Source of the DNA: CAITZA01 sp937915285
Lineage (GTDB): Bacteria > Desulfobacterota > Desulfomonilia > Desulfomonilales > Desulfomonilaceae
Direction: 5' to 3'
Assembly (NCBI GenBank): GCA_036821825.1
Contig: DAISIV010000005.1
Coordinates: 53,247-117,246 of the forward strand
Length of the DNA stretch: 64,000 bases
Shown here: in pieces, positions 53,210 through 63,183 of the stretch
Layout: each line of letters opens with the position of its first letter
Position numbering within the stretch: position 1 is the first letter of the stretch
Translations under genes and position numbers: made by a program
The notes under the pieces: model-generated
Told to the model about the DNA's origin: nothing
Seen by the model: only the letters and a program-made list of their open reading frames with translations
The model's database searches: none

Positions 53210-54418
53210 ATGTCGATATCGCCCAGGGAAGTTATCATATTTTTGCTATTGGCCTCTGGCCTTATTTTTGGCGGCTGCGACCGTCCGAAACAGACAATGG
53301 CGCCTCCTGCGCCGGAAGTTGTCACTGTGACCATTGAGCCTGCGAGGGTGGTGCTCATGACGGACCTTCCGGGCCGCACCTCCGCCTACCGCATATCTGA
53401 GATTCGCCCGCAGGTTAATGGAATAATCCAGAAGCGCTTGTTCCAGGAGGGATCGGATGTCCTGCAGGGTCAGGAGCTTTACCAGATAGACCCGGCCCCG
53501 TTCCAGGCGGCTTTTGATAACGCAAAGGCTGCTCTGGCCAAATCCGAGGCCGCCCTGCCGGCAATACGGTCGCGTGCCGAGCGATATAGGGGATTACTTG
53601 CTGAGAAGGCTGTGAGCCAGCAGGATTATGATGACAGGGAATCGGCCCTAAGGACCGCGGAAGCTGACGTTGAGTATTGGAAGGCGGCCCTTGAGACGGC
53701 CAGGATCAATCTTCACTATACACGGGTGACTGCGCCTATATCCGGGCGCATCGGCAAGTCCAGCGTCACGGATGGGGCCCTGGTCACGGCATACCAGCCT
53801 GTGGCTCTTGCGACCATCCAGCAGATCGATCCAATTTACGTCGACGTTCCTCAGTCCATCACCGAATTGTTACGTCTGAAGTCCAGGATGGAGGAAGGTC
53901 ACCTAAACGTTAACAGCAGGAGCCAGAGCAAGGTTCAGTTGCGGTTGAAGGATGGCTCTGAATACCCGTTGAACGGAACCTTACAGTTCAGGGATGTAAC
54001 CGTGGACCAATCTACGGGCTCGGTTATACTCAGGATAGTTTTCCCCAACCCTGAGGCTCTATTGCTTCCCGGTATGTTTGTTCGTGCCCGAGTCCGTGAG
54101 GGTGTGGCCGAGAATGCCATTCTGGTCCCTCAGCAGGCGGTAGCCAGGGACCCGAAAGGTAATCCCAGCGTCATGGTAGCTGGTCCGGATGATAAAGTGG
54201 CCATGCGGATGCTGAAACTCGACCGCCCGATTGGCGACAAATGGCTTGTCACATCGGGGCTTTCCGCAGGCGAGAGGGTTATAGTGGAAGGTCTCCAGAG
54301 GATCAGGCCGGGCGCTCAGGTCAAGGTTGTTCCCCAGGCTTCACAGGCTGCCGGCCCGGAAAAGGCCGGACAGGGCGTGAAAGACCCAAAGGAAGCCAAA
54401 AAGGCCGGGGGTAATTGA
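53210..54418 (+). CDS. RND efflux periplasmic adaptor lipoprotein, MexA/AcrA type
   Basis: Membrane fusion protein linking the inner-membrane RND pump to a TolC channel. A lipoprotein signal peptide ends in FGGC (Cys23), then come the hairpin and lipoyl-like halves (RPQVNGIIQKRLFQEGSDVLQGQ and TAPISGRIGKSSVTDGALV), a beta-barrel domain and the membrane-proximal domain. Length of 402 residues is usual. Its stop overlaps the pump gene start by one base. A 183-base gap after the TetR gene contains a second candidate operator. Confidence 0.92.
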   Translation: MSISPREVIIFLLLASGLIFGGCDRPKQTMAPPAPEVVTVTIEPARVVLMTDLPGRTSAYRISEIRPQVNGIIQKRLFQEGSDVLQGQELYQIDPAPFQAAFDNAKAALAKSEAALPAIRSRAERYRGLLAEKAVSQQDYDDRESALRTAEADVEYWKAALETARINLHYTRVTAPISGRIGKSSVTDGALVTAYQPVALATIQQIDPIYVDVPQSITELLRLKSRMEEGHLNVNSRSQSKVQLRLKDGSEYPLNGTLQFRDVTVDQSTGSVILRIVFPNPEALLLPGMFVRARVREGVAENAILVPQQAVARDPKGNPSVMVAGPDDKVAMRMLKLDRPIGDKWLVTSGLSAGERVIVEGLQRIRPGAQVKVVPQASQAAGPEKAGQGVKDPKEAKKAGGN

Positions 54419-57400
54419 TGTTATCCAATTTCTTTCTTGATCGCCCAGTATTTGCGTGGGTTATAGCGATTATTATGATGGTAGCCGGTTGCCTGGCGAT
54501 TTACAACCTGCCCATCGCCCAGTATCCTCCAATAGCTCCACCCTCCATTTCCATCCAGTCCTTTTATCCGGGCGCCTCCGCTGAGACTGTTGAAAACAGC
54601 GTTACCCAGATAATTGAACAGAAGATGACCGGCTTTGACAAGATGCTATATCTGTCAGCCACGAGCGATTCTTCCGGAACTTCAAGAATTGAGCTGACTT
54701 TTGCGCCCGGGACGGACCCGGATCTCGCATGGTCTCAGGTTCAAAACAAGCTGCAGCTCGCAATGGCCAGCCTTCCGGAGGTCGTGCAGAGGCAGGGAGT
54801 CAGGGTCAGCAAGTCTACCAAGAATTACCTGCTAATTGTAGGACTGATCTCTGAAGACGGCTCAATGGACGGAAACGATCTCAGGGACTATGCTCAATCG
54901 ACACTTGAGAAGGTTCTTGCCAGGGTGCCCGGGGTCGGTGAGGTGGAAAACTTCGGAACGCAGTACGCAATGCGCATCTGGATCAACCCTGATAGCCTGA
55001 CCGAATATTATTTGACGATGGAAGACGTTATCAAGGCTTTAAGGGCGTATAACGTCGAGATATCCGCTGGACAGTTCGGTGGAACTCCGGCTGAGCCAGG
55101 ACAGAGACTCAACGCTTCCATAATCGTCCAGAACCTTCTTAAAACTCCCGAGGAATTTGCCAACATCCCGATTCGAATGAACCCCGACGGCTCAATCGTC
55201 AGGATCAAGGACATCGGAAGAACGGAGCTTGGCACAGAAACCTATGATGTAGACGCATTGTTCAATGGGAAGCCTTCAGCGGGAATGGCCATACGTCAGG
55301 CGGCAGGCGCAAACGCTCTGACCACCGCCCAGGCCATCAAGGACAAACTCGAGGAGATGAGTAGATACTTTCCTCCCGGTATGAAGGCCGTCTTCTACTA
55401 TGACACCACTCCTTTTGTCAAAGTAGCCATACGCGAAGTTGTAAAGACCCTGTTTGAGGCGATATTGCTGGTCTTTCTGGTCATGTACCTGTTCATGGGG
55501 AATATCAGGGCGACACTCATCCCGACCATCGCGGTGCCGGTGGTCATTCTCGGAACATTTGCGATACTCGGCATGTTCGGTTTCTCCATCAACATGCTGA
55601 CAATGTTTGGCATGGTGCTGGCCATAGGTTTGCTGGTGGATGACGCCATCGTGGTGGTTGAGAACGTAGAACGAATCATGCACGACGAGGGGCTTTCGGC
55701 CAGGGAAGCGACCCGCAAGTCCATGGGACAGATAACAAGCGCACTTATAGGCATAGGCCTGGTTCTTTCTGCGGTGTTCGGTCCGATGATGTTCTTCGGC
55801 GGTTCCACAGGTGTCATATACCGCCAGTTCTCGATAACCATCATTTCCTCGATGCTGTTGTCGGTGGTAGTAGCCCTGATTCTTACACCGGTGCTATGCG
55901 CCGGTCTTCTTAAGCCTGGTTCGGAGACCCATGGCAAAGGTTTCTGGATCCTGAAGCCCTTCTTCAGGTGGTTTGACAGTCTGTTCCTGTCAGCTACCAA
56001 CACATACCTGCGGGTCGTTGGTAATGCTCTGGCGAGAAAAACGCCATACCTGATTCTTTACCTTTTGATTGTCGTTTGCATGGTGGTTCTTTTTCAGCGC
56101 ATGCCGACATCATATCTGCCTGACGAGGACCAGGGTATCATATTTGTCCAGGCTGTTCTCCCCGGAAACGCCACACTTGAACAGACCAAGGAAGTGCTGC
56201 AAAGAGCTAACGATTACTTTCTCACCCAGGAAAAGGAATCAGTAGAATCAGTTACAACCGTCGCCGGTTTCAGCTACTCTGGTCGTGGACAGAACATGGG
56301 TTTGGCATTTGTAAAGCTTAGAGACTGGGAACTGCGAAACCGTCCACAATGGAGGGCCGATCAGATCGTCGCAAGGGCCATGATGCGCTTTTCCCAGATA
56401 AGAAATGCCATGGTGTTCGCTTTTACACCACCTTCGGTAATAGAGCTGGGTAACGCCAAGGGTTTCGACTTTCAGTTGCTCGACCGAAGTGGCCTCGGGC
56501 ATGAAGCATTGATGAACGCCCGTAATCAGGCGGTGGGAATGGCGGCCCAGGACCCGCGGCTAAGGTCTGTCAGGCCCAATGGCATGAACGATGTGCCTGA
56601 ATACAGGATTGACATAGATTGGGAAAGGGCCGGCGCTCTGGGTGTCAACATTTCAGCCATTCACCAGACAATATCAGCGGCCTTCGGTTCAGCCTACATT
56701 AACGACTTTATTCAGGGTGGACGGGTGAAAAGAGTTTATCTGCAGGCTGATGCGCCTTACCGTATGATGCCTGACCAGCTCGAAAAGCTGTATGTTCGAA
56801 ACAGCGAAGGTAAGATGACCCCTTTTTCATCCATAGCATCCGGACACTGGACATCGGGCTCACCCAAGCTTGAGCGCTATAACGCCTTCCCTTCAATCAA
56901 CATCTGGGGTGAGGCGGCCCCAGGAAGAAGTTCCGGAGAAGCGATGAAAGCCATGGAGGAAATAGTATCAAAACTCCAGACTGGCATCGGTTACGACTGG
57001 ACCGGCCTGTCCTTCCAGGAACGCCTTGCCGGAACACAGACAGGGCCACTGTACGCTTTCTCCATACTCGTCATATTCCTTTGCCTCGCGGCCCTGTATG
57101 AGAGCTGGCCCATTCCCATCGCCATCCTGCTTACCCTACCCTTGGGCGCCATCGGTGGAGTCCTGGCTACGACAATGCGAGGCTTGCCCAACGATGTCTA
57201 TTTCCAGATAGGGCTGCTGGCTACACTAGGATTGACGACGAAAAACGCCATTCTGATAATCCAGTTCACCAAGGCCCTCGTGGAAGATGGGGTTGACTTG
57301 ATAGAAGCCACCCTGGAAGCCGCCAGACTGAGGGTTAGACCGATAATAATGACCTCACTCGCATTCGGATTCGGGGTCCTGCCGTTGACCCTGGCCACTG

Positions 57401-57573
57401 GCGCTGGAGCCGGAGCGCAGAACGCCATCGGCACAGGGGTTATAGGTGGAGTGGTCACCGCAACCATGCTGGTGACCCTGTACGCCCCAGTCTTTTATGT
57501 TATTATATTCAAGGCCTTTGCCAGACCCCGCAAGGCCGCCGAGCAAAGTGGGGCTCTACAGGGCTCGAGTTAG
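54418..57573 (+). CDS. RND multidrug efflux permease, AcrB/MexB type
   Basis: Proton-driven inner-membrane pump of the HAE1 group, 1051 residues. Twelve helices with two large periplasmic loops are evident. Visible landmarks are NFFLDRPVFAWV at the N-terminus, the helix 4 proton-relay LLVDDAIVVVENVER, GGSTGVIYRQFS, the later TTKNAILIIQF and TLEAARLRVRPIIMTSLAF. ATG 54418 overlaps the adaptor stop (TGATG); TTG 54415 is not needed. It forms a complex with the adaptor and probably the TolC-type protein 4 kb upstream on the other strand. Confidence 0.94.
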   Translation: MLSNFFLDRPVFAWVIAIIMMVAGCLAIYNLPIAQYPPIAPPSISIQSFYPGASAETVENSVTQIIEQKMTGFDKMLYLSATSDSSGTSRIELTFAPGTDPDLAWSQVQNKLQLAMASLPEVVQRQGVRVSKSTKNYLLIVGLISEDGSMDGNDLRDYAQSTLEKVLARVPGVGEVENFGTQYAMRIWINPDSLTEYYLTMEDVIKALRAYNVEISAGQFGGTPAEPGQRLNASIIVQNLLKTPEEFANIPIRMNPDGSIVRIKDIGRTELGTETYDVDALFNGKPSAGMAIRQAAGANALTTAQAIKDKLEEMSRYFPPGMKAVFYYDTTPFVKVAIREVVKTLFEAILLVFLVMYLFMGNIRATLIPTIAVPVVILGTFAILGMFGFSINMLTMFGMVLAIGLLVDDAIVVVENVERIMHDEGLSAREATRKSMGQITSALIGIGLVLSAVFGPMMFFGGSTGVIYRQFSITIISSMLLSVVVALILTPVLCAGLLKPGSETHGKGFWILKPFFRWFDSLFLSATNTYLRVVGNALARKTPYLILYLLIVVCMVVLFQRMPTSYLPDEDQGIIFVQAVLPGNATLEQTKEVLQRANDYFLTQEKESVESVTTVAGFSYSGRGQNMGLAFVKLRDWELRNRPQWRADQIVARAMMRFSQIRNAMVFAFTPPSVIELGNAKGFDFQLLDRSGLGHEALMNARNQAVGMAAQDPRLRSVRPNGMNDVPEYRIDIDWERAGALGVNISAIHQTISAAFGSAYINDFIQGGRVKRVYLQADAPYRMMPDQLEKLYVRNSEGKMTPFSSIASGHWTSGSPKLERYNAFPSINIWGEAAPGRSSGEAMKAMEEIVSKLQTGIGYDWTGLSFQERLAGTQTGPLYAFSILVIFLCLAALYESWPIPIAILLTLPLGAIGGVLATTMRGLPNDVYFQIGLLATLGLTTKNAILIIQFTKALVEDGVDLIEATLEAARLRVRPIIMTSLAFGFGVLPLTLATGAGAGAQNAIGTGVIGGVVTATMLVTLYAPVFYVIIFKAFARPRKAAEQSGALQGSS

Positions 57574-57584
57574 AGCCGGATTTT
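57552..57584 (+). terminator. Possible terminator overlapping RND stop codon
   Basis: GGCTCTA (57552-57558) pairs with TAGAGCC (57571-57577) around a 12-base loop and is followed by GGATTTTAA. The stem includes the stop codon. Confidence 0.4.
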
Positions 57585-57643
57585 AAGAAGAAAAAAAGGG
57601 GGGGCTTGAGTCAATAATTTTTCGGCGCCTAGCCGTATTACTC

Positions 57644-57726
57644 TTGCCTTGTTACACATTTTGAATTATTGTGTTATAAGAGAATGATAATTGCTGTAAA
57701 AGTGTTATTATATGAGTTGCGCAACT
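57644..57726 (+). promoter_or_regulatory. Possible iron-responsive promoter region of FecCD operon
   Basis: GAGAATGATAATT at 57680-57692 contains two of the three hexamers of a Fur box (GATAAT repeats) but the third is poor. A TTATAA -10-like box is at 57674-57679 with a TTGTTA at 57649-57654 (19-base spacer). A perfect 12-bp palindrome AGTTGCGCAACT at 57715-57726 covers the first codons of the permease. Confidence 0.35.
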
Positions 57727-58791
57727 AATGTTACAGCGGAATATACCGCATACGTAAAACGAAAGAATAGTCTTTTCATAATGTTGCTGGCGGCGTTGGC
57801 TGCGATATCGGTATATTCGATCGCTGCGGGCTCCTACAACATTCCTGCGTGGAATGTGGTCAAATCCCTTTTGGGCCTGAGCGTCGGCCCGGAGGATATC
57901 GTCATATGGAATATTAGAGCGCCGAGGATAGCTGCGGCGATTGTGGGCGGATGGGGTTTGGCTATATCAGGTACGGCCATCCAGTGCCTGCTCAAGAACC
58001 CACTGGCGTCTCCGTTCACCCTCGGGGTGAGTCATGGCGCTGTTTTTGGCGCGGCTTTCGCCATAGTGCTGCTGAACGCCGGTATGGCGCCCCAGGCGCC
58101 GGCAAATACCGGAGCTGCAGCCAGCCTGAATCTCAGCAATATATATTCGGTTACGATCTTTGCGTTTCTAGGGGCGATGCTGGCCACGGGAGTAATCCTT
58201 CTGCTATCTGCCATCAGGAAGCTCTCATCAGAGGCGATAATACTTGCTGGGGTGGCTTTGTCCTCGCTCTTTGTCTCCGGGACCATACTTCTACAGTATT
58301 TTGCCAGCGACATTGAGGTCGCCTCGATAGTTTTCTGGACCTTCGGAGATGTCGGCCGGCTTAACTGGCGTGAGGTCACCATTTGTTTTGGGGCCGCAAT
58401 CCTTGTAACAGCCTATTTTGTCATCAATCGCTGGAACCTCAATGCGTTATCCGCAGGCGACGATGTCGCCGGTTCACTGGGAGTGAATGTGACCATAGCC
58501 AGGATCACAGGCATGATCATGGCCACCCTGGTCACTGCCCTGATCACCGCGTTCATGGGTGTAATCGCATTTCTTGGCCTGTTGGCGCCGCATATCGCAC
58601 GCCGTCTGGTAGGACCGGATCATCGTTTTCTGATACCTCACTCCTGCGTGATCGGATCGCTATTGTTGCTGGTGGCAGACACTCTGGGGCGAACGCTAAT
58701 CGGGGCGGGCACATTACCTGTTGGCGTGCTCACATCTTTCATGGGCGCTCCGCTGTTCCTGTATCTTCTCGTCAGAGGCTACCAGAAATGA
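57712..58791 (+). CDS. FecCD/BtuC-family ABC transporter permease
   Basis: Membrane subunit of a type II importer for iron-siderophore, haem or cobalamin-like compounds. About ten hydrophobic helices; family blocks are WNIRAPRIAAAIVGGWGLAISGTAIQ near residue 65, LASPFTLGVSHGAVFGAA, and the coupling region GVIAFLGLLAPHIARRLVGPDHRFLIP. Length of 359 is usual. The start has no good ribosome binding site. It overlaps the ATPase gene by four bases. Confidence 0.9.
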   Translation: MSCATNVTAEYTAYVKRKNSLFIMLLAALAAISVYSIAAGSYNIPAWNVVKSLLGLSVGPEDIVIWNIRAPRIAAAIVGGWGLAISGTAIQCLLKNPLASPFTLGVSHGAVFGAAFAIVLLNAGMAPQAPANTGAAASLNLSNIYSVTIFAFLGAMLATGVILLLSAIRKLSSEAIILAGVALSSLFVSGTILLQYFASDIEVASIVFWTFGDVGRLNWREVTICFGAAILVTAYFVINRWNLNALSAGDDVAGSLGVNVTIARITGMIMATLVTALITAFMGVIAFLGLLAPHIARRLVGPDHRFLIPHSCVIGSLLLLVADTLGRTLIGAGTLPVGVLTSFMGAPLFLYLLVRGYQK

Positions 58792-59573
58792 TCCTATCTG
58801 TTCAGGGCATAAGCTTCCGTTATAACAGTTCACCGGTCCTGGACGGAGTGAGTTTCGAACTCGGGCGCGGTCAGGCTCTAGGGGTGCTAGGCGTTAACGG
58901 CGCAGGTAAGTCCACACTCCTGAAGTGTATAAACAAAATCCTCAAGCCCACGCACGGATCCATACTGCTTAATCACGAAGACATCCTCAGCCTCAGCGGG
59001 ACTCGAATCGCCCGCAGGATGGGTTATGTCCCGCAGAAATATTCTGAGGACACCCTGACAGTGTTCGACACGGTTCTGCTTGGTCGAAAACCTCACATTA
59101 AATGGTCGGCGGTCAAGAGGGACTATGAAATAGTGGAGACGATACTTCACACCATGAAGCTGGACCGGTTTGCTCTTAGAAAAGTTTCTGAGCTAAGTGG
59201 AGGTGAGTCCCAGAAGGTCATAATTGCCAGGGCTCTTGCCCAGGAACCGGACATCCTTTTGTTGGACGAGCCCACAAGCAATCTGGACCTCAAGAACCAG
59301 ATAGATGTAATGAATCTCATCCGGGATGTGGTGCGCAATCATGATGTTTCGGTGATCGTCACGATGCATGATCTGAATCTTGCAATGCGATTCACGGACA
59401 GCCTGCTCATGATCAGGGATAACACTGTGTACTGCTGCATCCCGCCCGACAGGGTAACACCTGAAATAATTCATGATGTCTATGGCATCGACGTCATCCT
59501 GGCTGATGTGAACGGCTACCCGGTAGTGGTTCCGGTTGGGAATCATGACGTGGCGCATCCGGCGCATCACTGA
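58788..59573 (+). CDS. FecE/BtuD-type ABC transporter ATPase
   Basis: ATPase of the importer, 261 residues. Walker A GVNGAGKST, Q-loop in GYVPQKYSE, signature ELSGGESQKVIIARAL, Walker B ILLLDEPTSNLD and switch MHDLNLAM are complete. ATG 58788 lies in an ATGA overlap with the permease stop and has AGAGG at 58774-58778. The same open frame extends upstream to 58383 but that part only mirrors the permease gene in another phase. Confidence 0.92.
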   Translation: MILSVQGISFRYNSSPVLDGVSFELGRGQALGVLGVNGAGKSTLLKCINKILKPTHGSILLNHEDILSLSGTRIARRMGYVPQKYSEDTLTVFDTVLLGRKPHIKWSAVKRDYEIVETILHTMKLDRFALRKVSELSGGESQKVIIARALAQEPDILLLDEPTSNLDLKNQIDVMNLIRDVVRNHDVSVIVTMHDLNLAMRFTDSLLMIRDNTVYCCIPPDRVTPEIIHDVYGIDVILADVNGYPVVVPVGNHDVAHPAHH

Positions 59574-59631
59574 AACAAGTCTTTCATTGAAATAAACACC
59601 TGTGATTACGACTCATGAAAGGGGAGAGTGA

Positions 59632-60729
59632 ATGAGAATACTGCACACCATATTAATCGCTTTTTTGAGCCTTTTATTTGTTCCGGAGTGTTCCTTTTCA
59701 CAGAAACCCACAATCGAGATAAAGGACACTGCAGGCAGAATGGTTAAGGCTCCCGTCAACCCCGACAGGATAGTGTGCCTTGGTCCTGGAAGCCTCAGAC
59801 AGATTGTTTATCTTGGCAGACAGGACAGGCTGGTGGGCATAGAGCAGTTCGAGAAGGGCTCATCGTACGGCAGGCCCTATCTTCTGGCCAATCCGCAACT
59901 GACCCAACTTCCTGTGATTGCGCCGGGAGGCGGAAAAAATACCAATTCCGACCCTGATCTTGAGGCGACGCTCAAGGTTAAGCCCGAGGTAATATTCATA
60001 TCCTACATGGAACCGGCCAAGGCTGACGCATTACAGGGGAAGCTGGGAATACCTGTCGTGGTTTTGACTCAGGGAAGGTTCGCAGGGTTTGACGAGAGGA
60101 TGTTCGATTCCCTGCTCGTGGCGGCAAAGGTATTGCAGGCCGAAGAAAGGGCTGAGGCCGTAATCCGTTTCGTCAGGGAATCACGGGCTGATCTTGAAAA
60201 ACGTGTCGGCGACGTCTCTTCCAGGCCCGGTCCGACCGTTTATGTCGGAGGCGTCGGATTCAAAGGTCAACAGGGTATAGAAAGCAGTGACTCAGACTAT
60301 ACACCCCTGGAATGGATTAAGGCCAATCAGGTAGTCAAGAGTCTAAACAGGCCCGAGCATGTCTTCATAAACAAGGAACAGTTACTCGCATGGAATCCCG
60401 ATGTAATTTTCGTTGACGGCAGTGGGCTCATGCCCATTCTGCAGGATTACCGGAAGAACCAGAGCTTTTATATGTCTCTAAAGGCTGTGAAGGAAGCCTC
60501 CAGTTATGTCCTTTTCCCATTCGTTTTTTACGTTGCTAATGTCGATACTGCTATCGTGGACGCTTACGCTGCAGGCAAGGTATTGTATCCGGACAGGTTC
60601 TCCGACATAGACGTCAAGGCTAATGCGGACAGGATATACTCTTTCTTTCTAAATAAACCTGTCTACGATTTGATGGAGAAGGATTTCGGAGCATTGCTAA
60701 GGAATGATTTCTTGGGCTTGACAAAGTAA
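59632..60729 (+). CDS. Periplasmic iron-complex-type binding protein
   Basis: Class III substrate-binding protein of 365 residues. Signal peptide of about 23 residues without a convincing lipobox, then IEIKDTAGRMVKAPVNPDRIVCLGPGS, the DLEATLKVKPEVIFISY block and a C-terminal VLFPFVFYVANVDTAIVDAYAAGKVLYPDRF. It belongs with the permease and ATPase upstream. Compared with FecB/BtuF it has an extended central part. Ligand may be a ferric siderophore, a metal or a corrinoid; no outer-membrane receptor gene is in the window. Confidence 0.88.
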   Translation: MRILHTILIAFLSLLFVPECSFSQKPTIEIKDTAGRMVKAPVNPDRIVCLGPGSLRQIVYLGRQDRLVGIEQFEKGSSYGRPYLLANPQLTQLPVIAPGGGKNTNSDPDLEATLKVKPEVIFISYMEPAKADALQGKLGIPVVVLTQGRFAGFDERMFDSLLVAAKVLQAEERAEAVIRFVRESRADLEKRVGDVSSRPGPTVYVGGVGFKGQQGIESSDSDYTPLEWIKANQVVKSLNRPEHVFINKEQLLAWNPDVIFVDGSGLMPILQDYRKNQSFYMSLKAVKEASSYVLFPFVFYVANVDTAIVDAYAAGKVLYPDRFSDIDVKANADRIYSFFLNKPVYDLMEKDFGALLRNDFLGLTK

Positions 60730-60746
60730 ACGAACAGGGCAGTGGT

Positions 60747-61604
60747 TTAACGCACAGACATCTCTTCGCCAATGGCATTGGAGAATGCGGCAAATTCAAA
60801 TGGTGAGAGAGTTTCGGCGCGACGCCCCAGATCTATGCCGGAGCGGTCTGCAGCCCTCTGGAATCCGTCTGCGTCCAGACCTGGAGCTAGCATTGACTTG
60901 AGATTGTTCCTGAGGGTTTTACGTCTGGCGGAAAACGCTGTTTTGACCAATCGGGTGAGAAGCTTGTAGTCTGAAACATGGATTTGGGGGTTCTCGTAGA
61001 AATCTATGCGGATGAGAGTTGAATCGACGGCCGGCGCGGGATAGAAAGCCCGTCCGGGTATGTCGAAGAGCGCCCGAACGGTTGATCTTACACCCAAAAG
61101 AGCGCTTAGGGTCCCATACTCCTTTCCACCGGGCTCGGCCATGAAACGGTCAGCCACCTCTTTCTGGAGCATTATCGTCAGTGATCCAAATATGTCGCTA
61201 TTGTCCTGAAACATGAAGACAAGTCGGCTGGAAACACTGTAAGGCAGGTTAGCCACAACACGGAGCCTCCCTACCCTCCCGGCAAGTTCACGGAAATTGA
61301 ATTTGAGGGCGTCAGCGTGTACTAACTCAACATTTTCCACTCCCCCGAATTTGCTTTGCAACTCCCTGAAAAAACCGGAGTCTATCTCTATGGCGATTAC
61401 CCTTGCCCCAGAATCGGCCAGCGCCTTGGTCAGCGCCCCCAAACCGGCGCCTACCTCTACAATGTATTCACCAGGAGTCACCTGCGCAGCGGAAATAATC
61501 CTTTCGAGGTACTGAACGTCAACAAGCAGGTTCTGGCCCAGCCACTTCTTTGGCGACAGCTTCTTTTCCCTGAATGTTTTTATTGTTTCATGGACTGATG
61601 ACAA
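60747..61604 (-). CDS. rsmA: 16S rRNA dimethyladenosine transferase RsmA
   Basis: Dimethylates the two adjacent adenosines in the 3-prime terminal helix 45 of 16S rRNA. SAM-binding blocks KKWLGQNLLVD, VEVGAGLGALTKAL, AIEIDSGFF and the catalytic VANLPYSVSS (NLPY) are present, with the C-terminal helical domain (FSARRKTLRNNL). Length of 285 residues is usual. It follows mnmE by 21 bases. Confidence 0.95.
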   Translation of the reverse strand: MSSVHETIKTFREKKLSPKKWLGQNLLVDVQYLERIISAAQVTPGEYIVEVGAGLGALTKALADSGARVIAIEIDSGFFRELQSKFGGVENVELVHADALKFNFRELAGRVGRLRVVANLPYSVSSRLVFMFQDNSDIFGSLTIMLQKEVADRFMAEPGGKEYGTLSALLGVRSTVRALFDIPGRAFYPAPAVDSTLIRIDFYENPQIHVSDYKLLTRLVKTAFSARRKTLRNNLKSMLAPGLDADGFQRAADRSGIDLGRRAETLSPFEFAAFSNAIGEEMSVR

Positions 61605-61625
61605 TTTGGCGCCTCGTGATAGGTC

Positions 61626-63026
61626 TTATTTCCCGACGCAGAATCTCTCGAAGATCCTGTCCAGAACATCATCCGTAAACTTGCCGCCTGTGATTTCTTC
61701 TATCCTATCACAGGCCGATTTTATCTCAAACGAGACCAACTCCAGCGCTGACTTTTTTTCCAGAAGATCAATTGCAGTCCGGACATTCTGTGCGGCTGAC
61801 CGCATTAGCAAAATGGCCCTTTCGTTGAGGCTACCCCTGTCGCTGAAATCAACCGATCCATGGATGGATTCCGCCAGTAGCGATATGGCCGATCTAAGCT
61901 CATCCACACCCCAGCCTTCCCTGGCGCTAATCCTGACAGTCTCATGGCTTGCCCGCAGAGGCTCGGGTATGTGAAATTGACCGGATTCAATATCAATCTT
62001 GTTAATCACAACAAGTCCTGGCTTAGTCCCTGCAGATTCGAGCAATTTAATATCATCAGCGTCCAGCGGGCTTGAAGCGTCAGTGACCAAAAGGACCATA
62101 TCGCTTTTATCGAGCCATTCTAGCGTGCGGCCTATTCCTTGCTCTTCCAATGGATCGGGCTTTTGTCTTATTCCGGCGGTATCCCCGAGTCTGATGGAGA
62201 TTCCGTTTATGTAGGCTTTCTCAGACACCGGGTCGCGGGTTGTTCCAGGGGTCGGTGATGTGATCATTCGGTCTGAGCCTAACAATAAATTGAATAGTGT
62301 TGATTTACCAACGTTCGGCTTGCCAATTATCACAGCGGTGAGGCCTCTCCTTGCGAATCGTCCCGAATCCGCAGACTTCAGCAAATCGCTCATCTGTTTG
62401 TGAATCCCGCAGAGACTGTCTATCGGGTGTGGAGCCACCCCCTCCTCATCGTCATCAAAGTCCAGGAAAGCCTCTATCTCGGCTCCGATGTCCTTTAACC
62501 CGGAGGATAACGATGAGATTTCACCGGACAGTCTCTTGTCAATTCGCATACGCGCGTCATCGGCCTGTTGAGCCGTCTCGGCTTCTATCAGTTCCATCAC
62601 TGCTTCGGCCTGTATGAGGTCCATTCTCCCGGATAGAAAGGCCCTTCGGGTGAATTCGCCGCGTTGAGCCAGGCGAGCGCCTAGAGAAATAACCAGGTTG
62701 ATCGTTTCATTGAGAATGACCGGACTACCGTGCAGACTCAACTCAACAACATCCTCGCCAGTATATGAACCCGGACCAGGCATTAGAACCGCAATGCCGT
62801 CGTCTATGAGCCTTCCGGATTCCGGATGAATCACGAAACCGTACGTGGCCCGACGATCATGTAGCCGAATTTCAGATCCGCTTCCGGATTTAAATATGGA
62901 ATTAATTATGGTGACGGAATGGGGACCACTGACTCGGATCAGACCTACTCCAGAGCGCCCCGGAGGGCTGCTCAGCGCAACTATGGTGTCATTCTCGTAT
63001 TCCGTATTCGACATGCTGTGATTCAA
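61626..63026 (-). CDS. mnmE: tRNA uridine-5-carboxymethylaminomethyl GTPase MnmE
   Basis: With MnmG it modifies the wobble uridine of certain tRNAs. N-terminal folate-binding domain with TIVALSSPPGRSGVGLIRVSG, a long helical domain, and an inserted G domain with G1 GKPNVGKSTLFN, G2 TTRD, G3 DTAG and G4 NKID. The C-terminus ends CVGK, with the conserved cysteine. Length of 466 residues is normal. It is the first gene of an mnmE-rsmA pair. Confidence 0.96.
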   Translation of the reverse strand: MNHSMSNTEYENDTIVALSSPPGRSGVGLIRVSGPHSVTIINSIFKSGSGSEIRLHDRRATYGFVIHPESGRLIDDGIAVLMPGPGSYTGEDVVELSLHGSPVILNETINLVISLGARLAQRGEFTRRAFLSGRMDLIQAEAVMELIEAETAQQADDARMRIDKRLSGEISSLSSGLKDIGAEIEAFLDFDDDEEGVAPHPIDSLCGIHKQMSDLLKSADSGRFARRGLTAVIIGKPNVGKSTLFNLLLGSDRMITSPTPGTTRDPVSEKAYINGISIRLGDTAGIRQKPDPLEEQGIGRTLEWLDKSDMVLLVTDASSPLDADDIKLLESAGTKPGLVVINKIDIESGQFHIPEPLRASHETVRISAREGWGVDELRSAISLLAESIHGSVDFSDRGSLNERAILLMRSAAQNVRTAIDLLEKKSALELVSFEIKSACDRIEEITGGKFTDDVLDRIFERFCVGK

Positions 63027-63154
63027 ATCTTTTGACTATCCGCTGCAAGAAGCTCACATGTTGGCGCCGTTGCGTTAACTGAGGCTGACCAACCGGCTAT
63101 CAGGTAAGTTACGTCTTGATCAGCAAGAGGCAATACCGGAGTTGGACGGCCCAC

Positions 63155-63183
63155 AAATTAATAGAGGCGGTGTGAGCCGCCTC
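63155..63183 (-). terminator. Terminator of rplY
   Basis: On the minus strand GAGGCGG (63183-63177) pairs with CCGCCTC (63170-63164) around a 6-base loop and is followed by TATTAATTTG, 130 bases after the rplY stop. Confidence 0.55.

Noticed and set aside
57574..57711. Cobalamin riboswitch before the FecCD operon
   Set aside because: The gap is only 138 bases and no B12-box-like conserved core is visible.
58383..58787. Long open frame upstream of the FecE-type ATPase start
   Set aside because: It overlaps the permease gene in another phase, its composition (many Arg, His, Cys) is that of a shadow frame, and the ATGA overlap with a ribosome binding site at 58788 gives a proper start.
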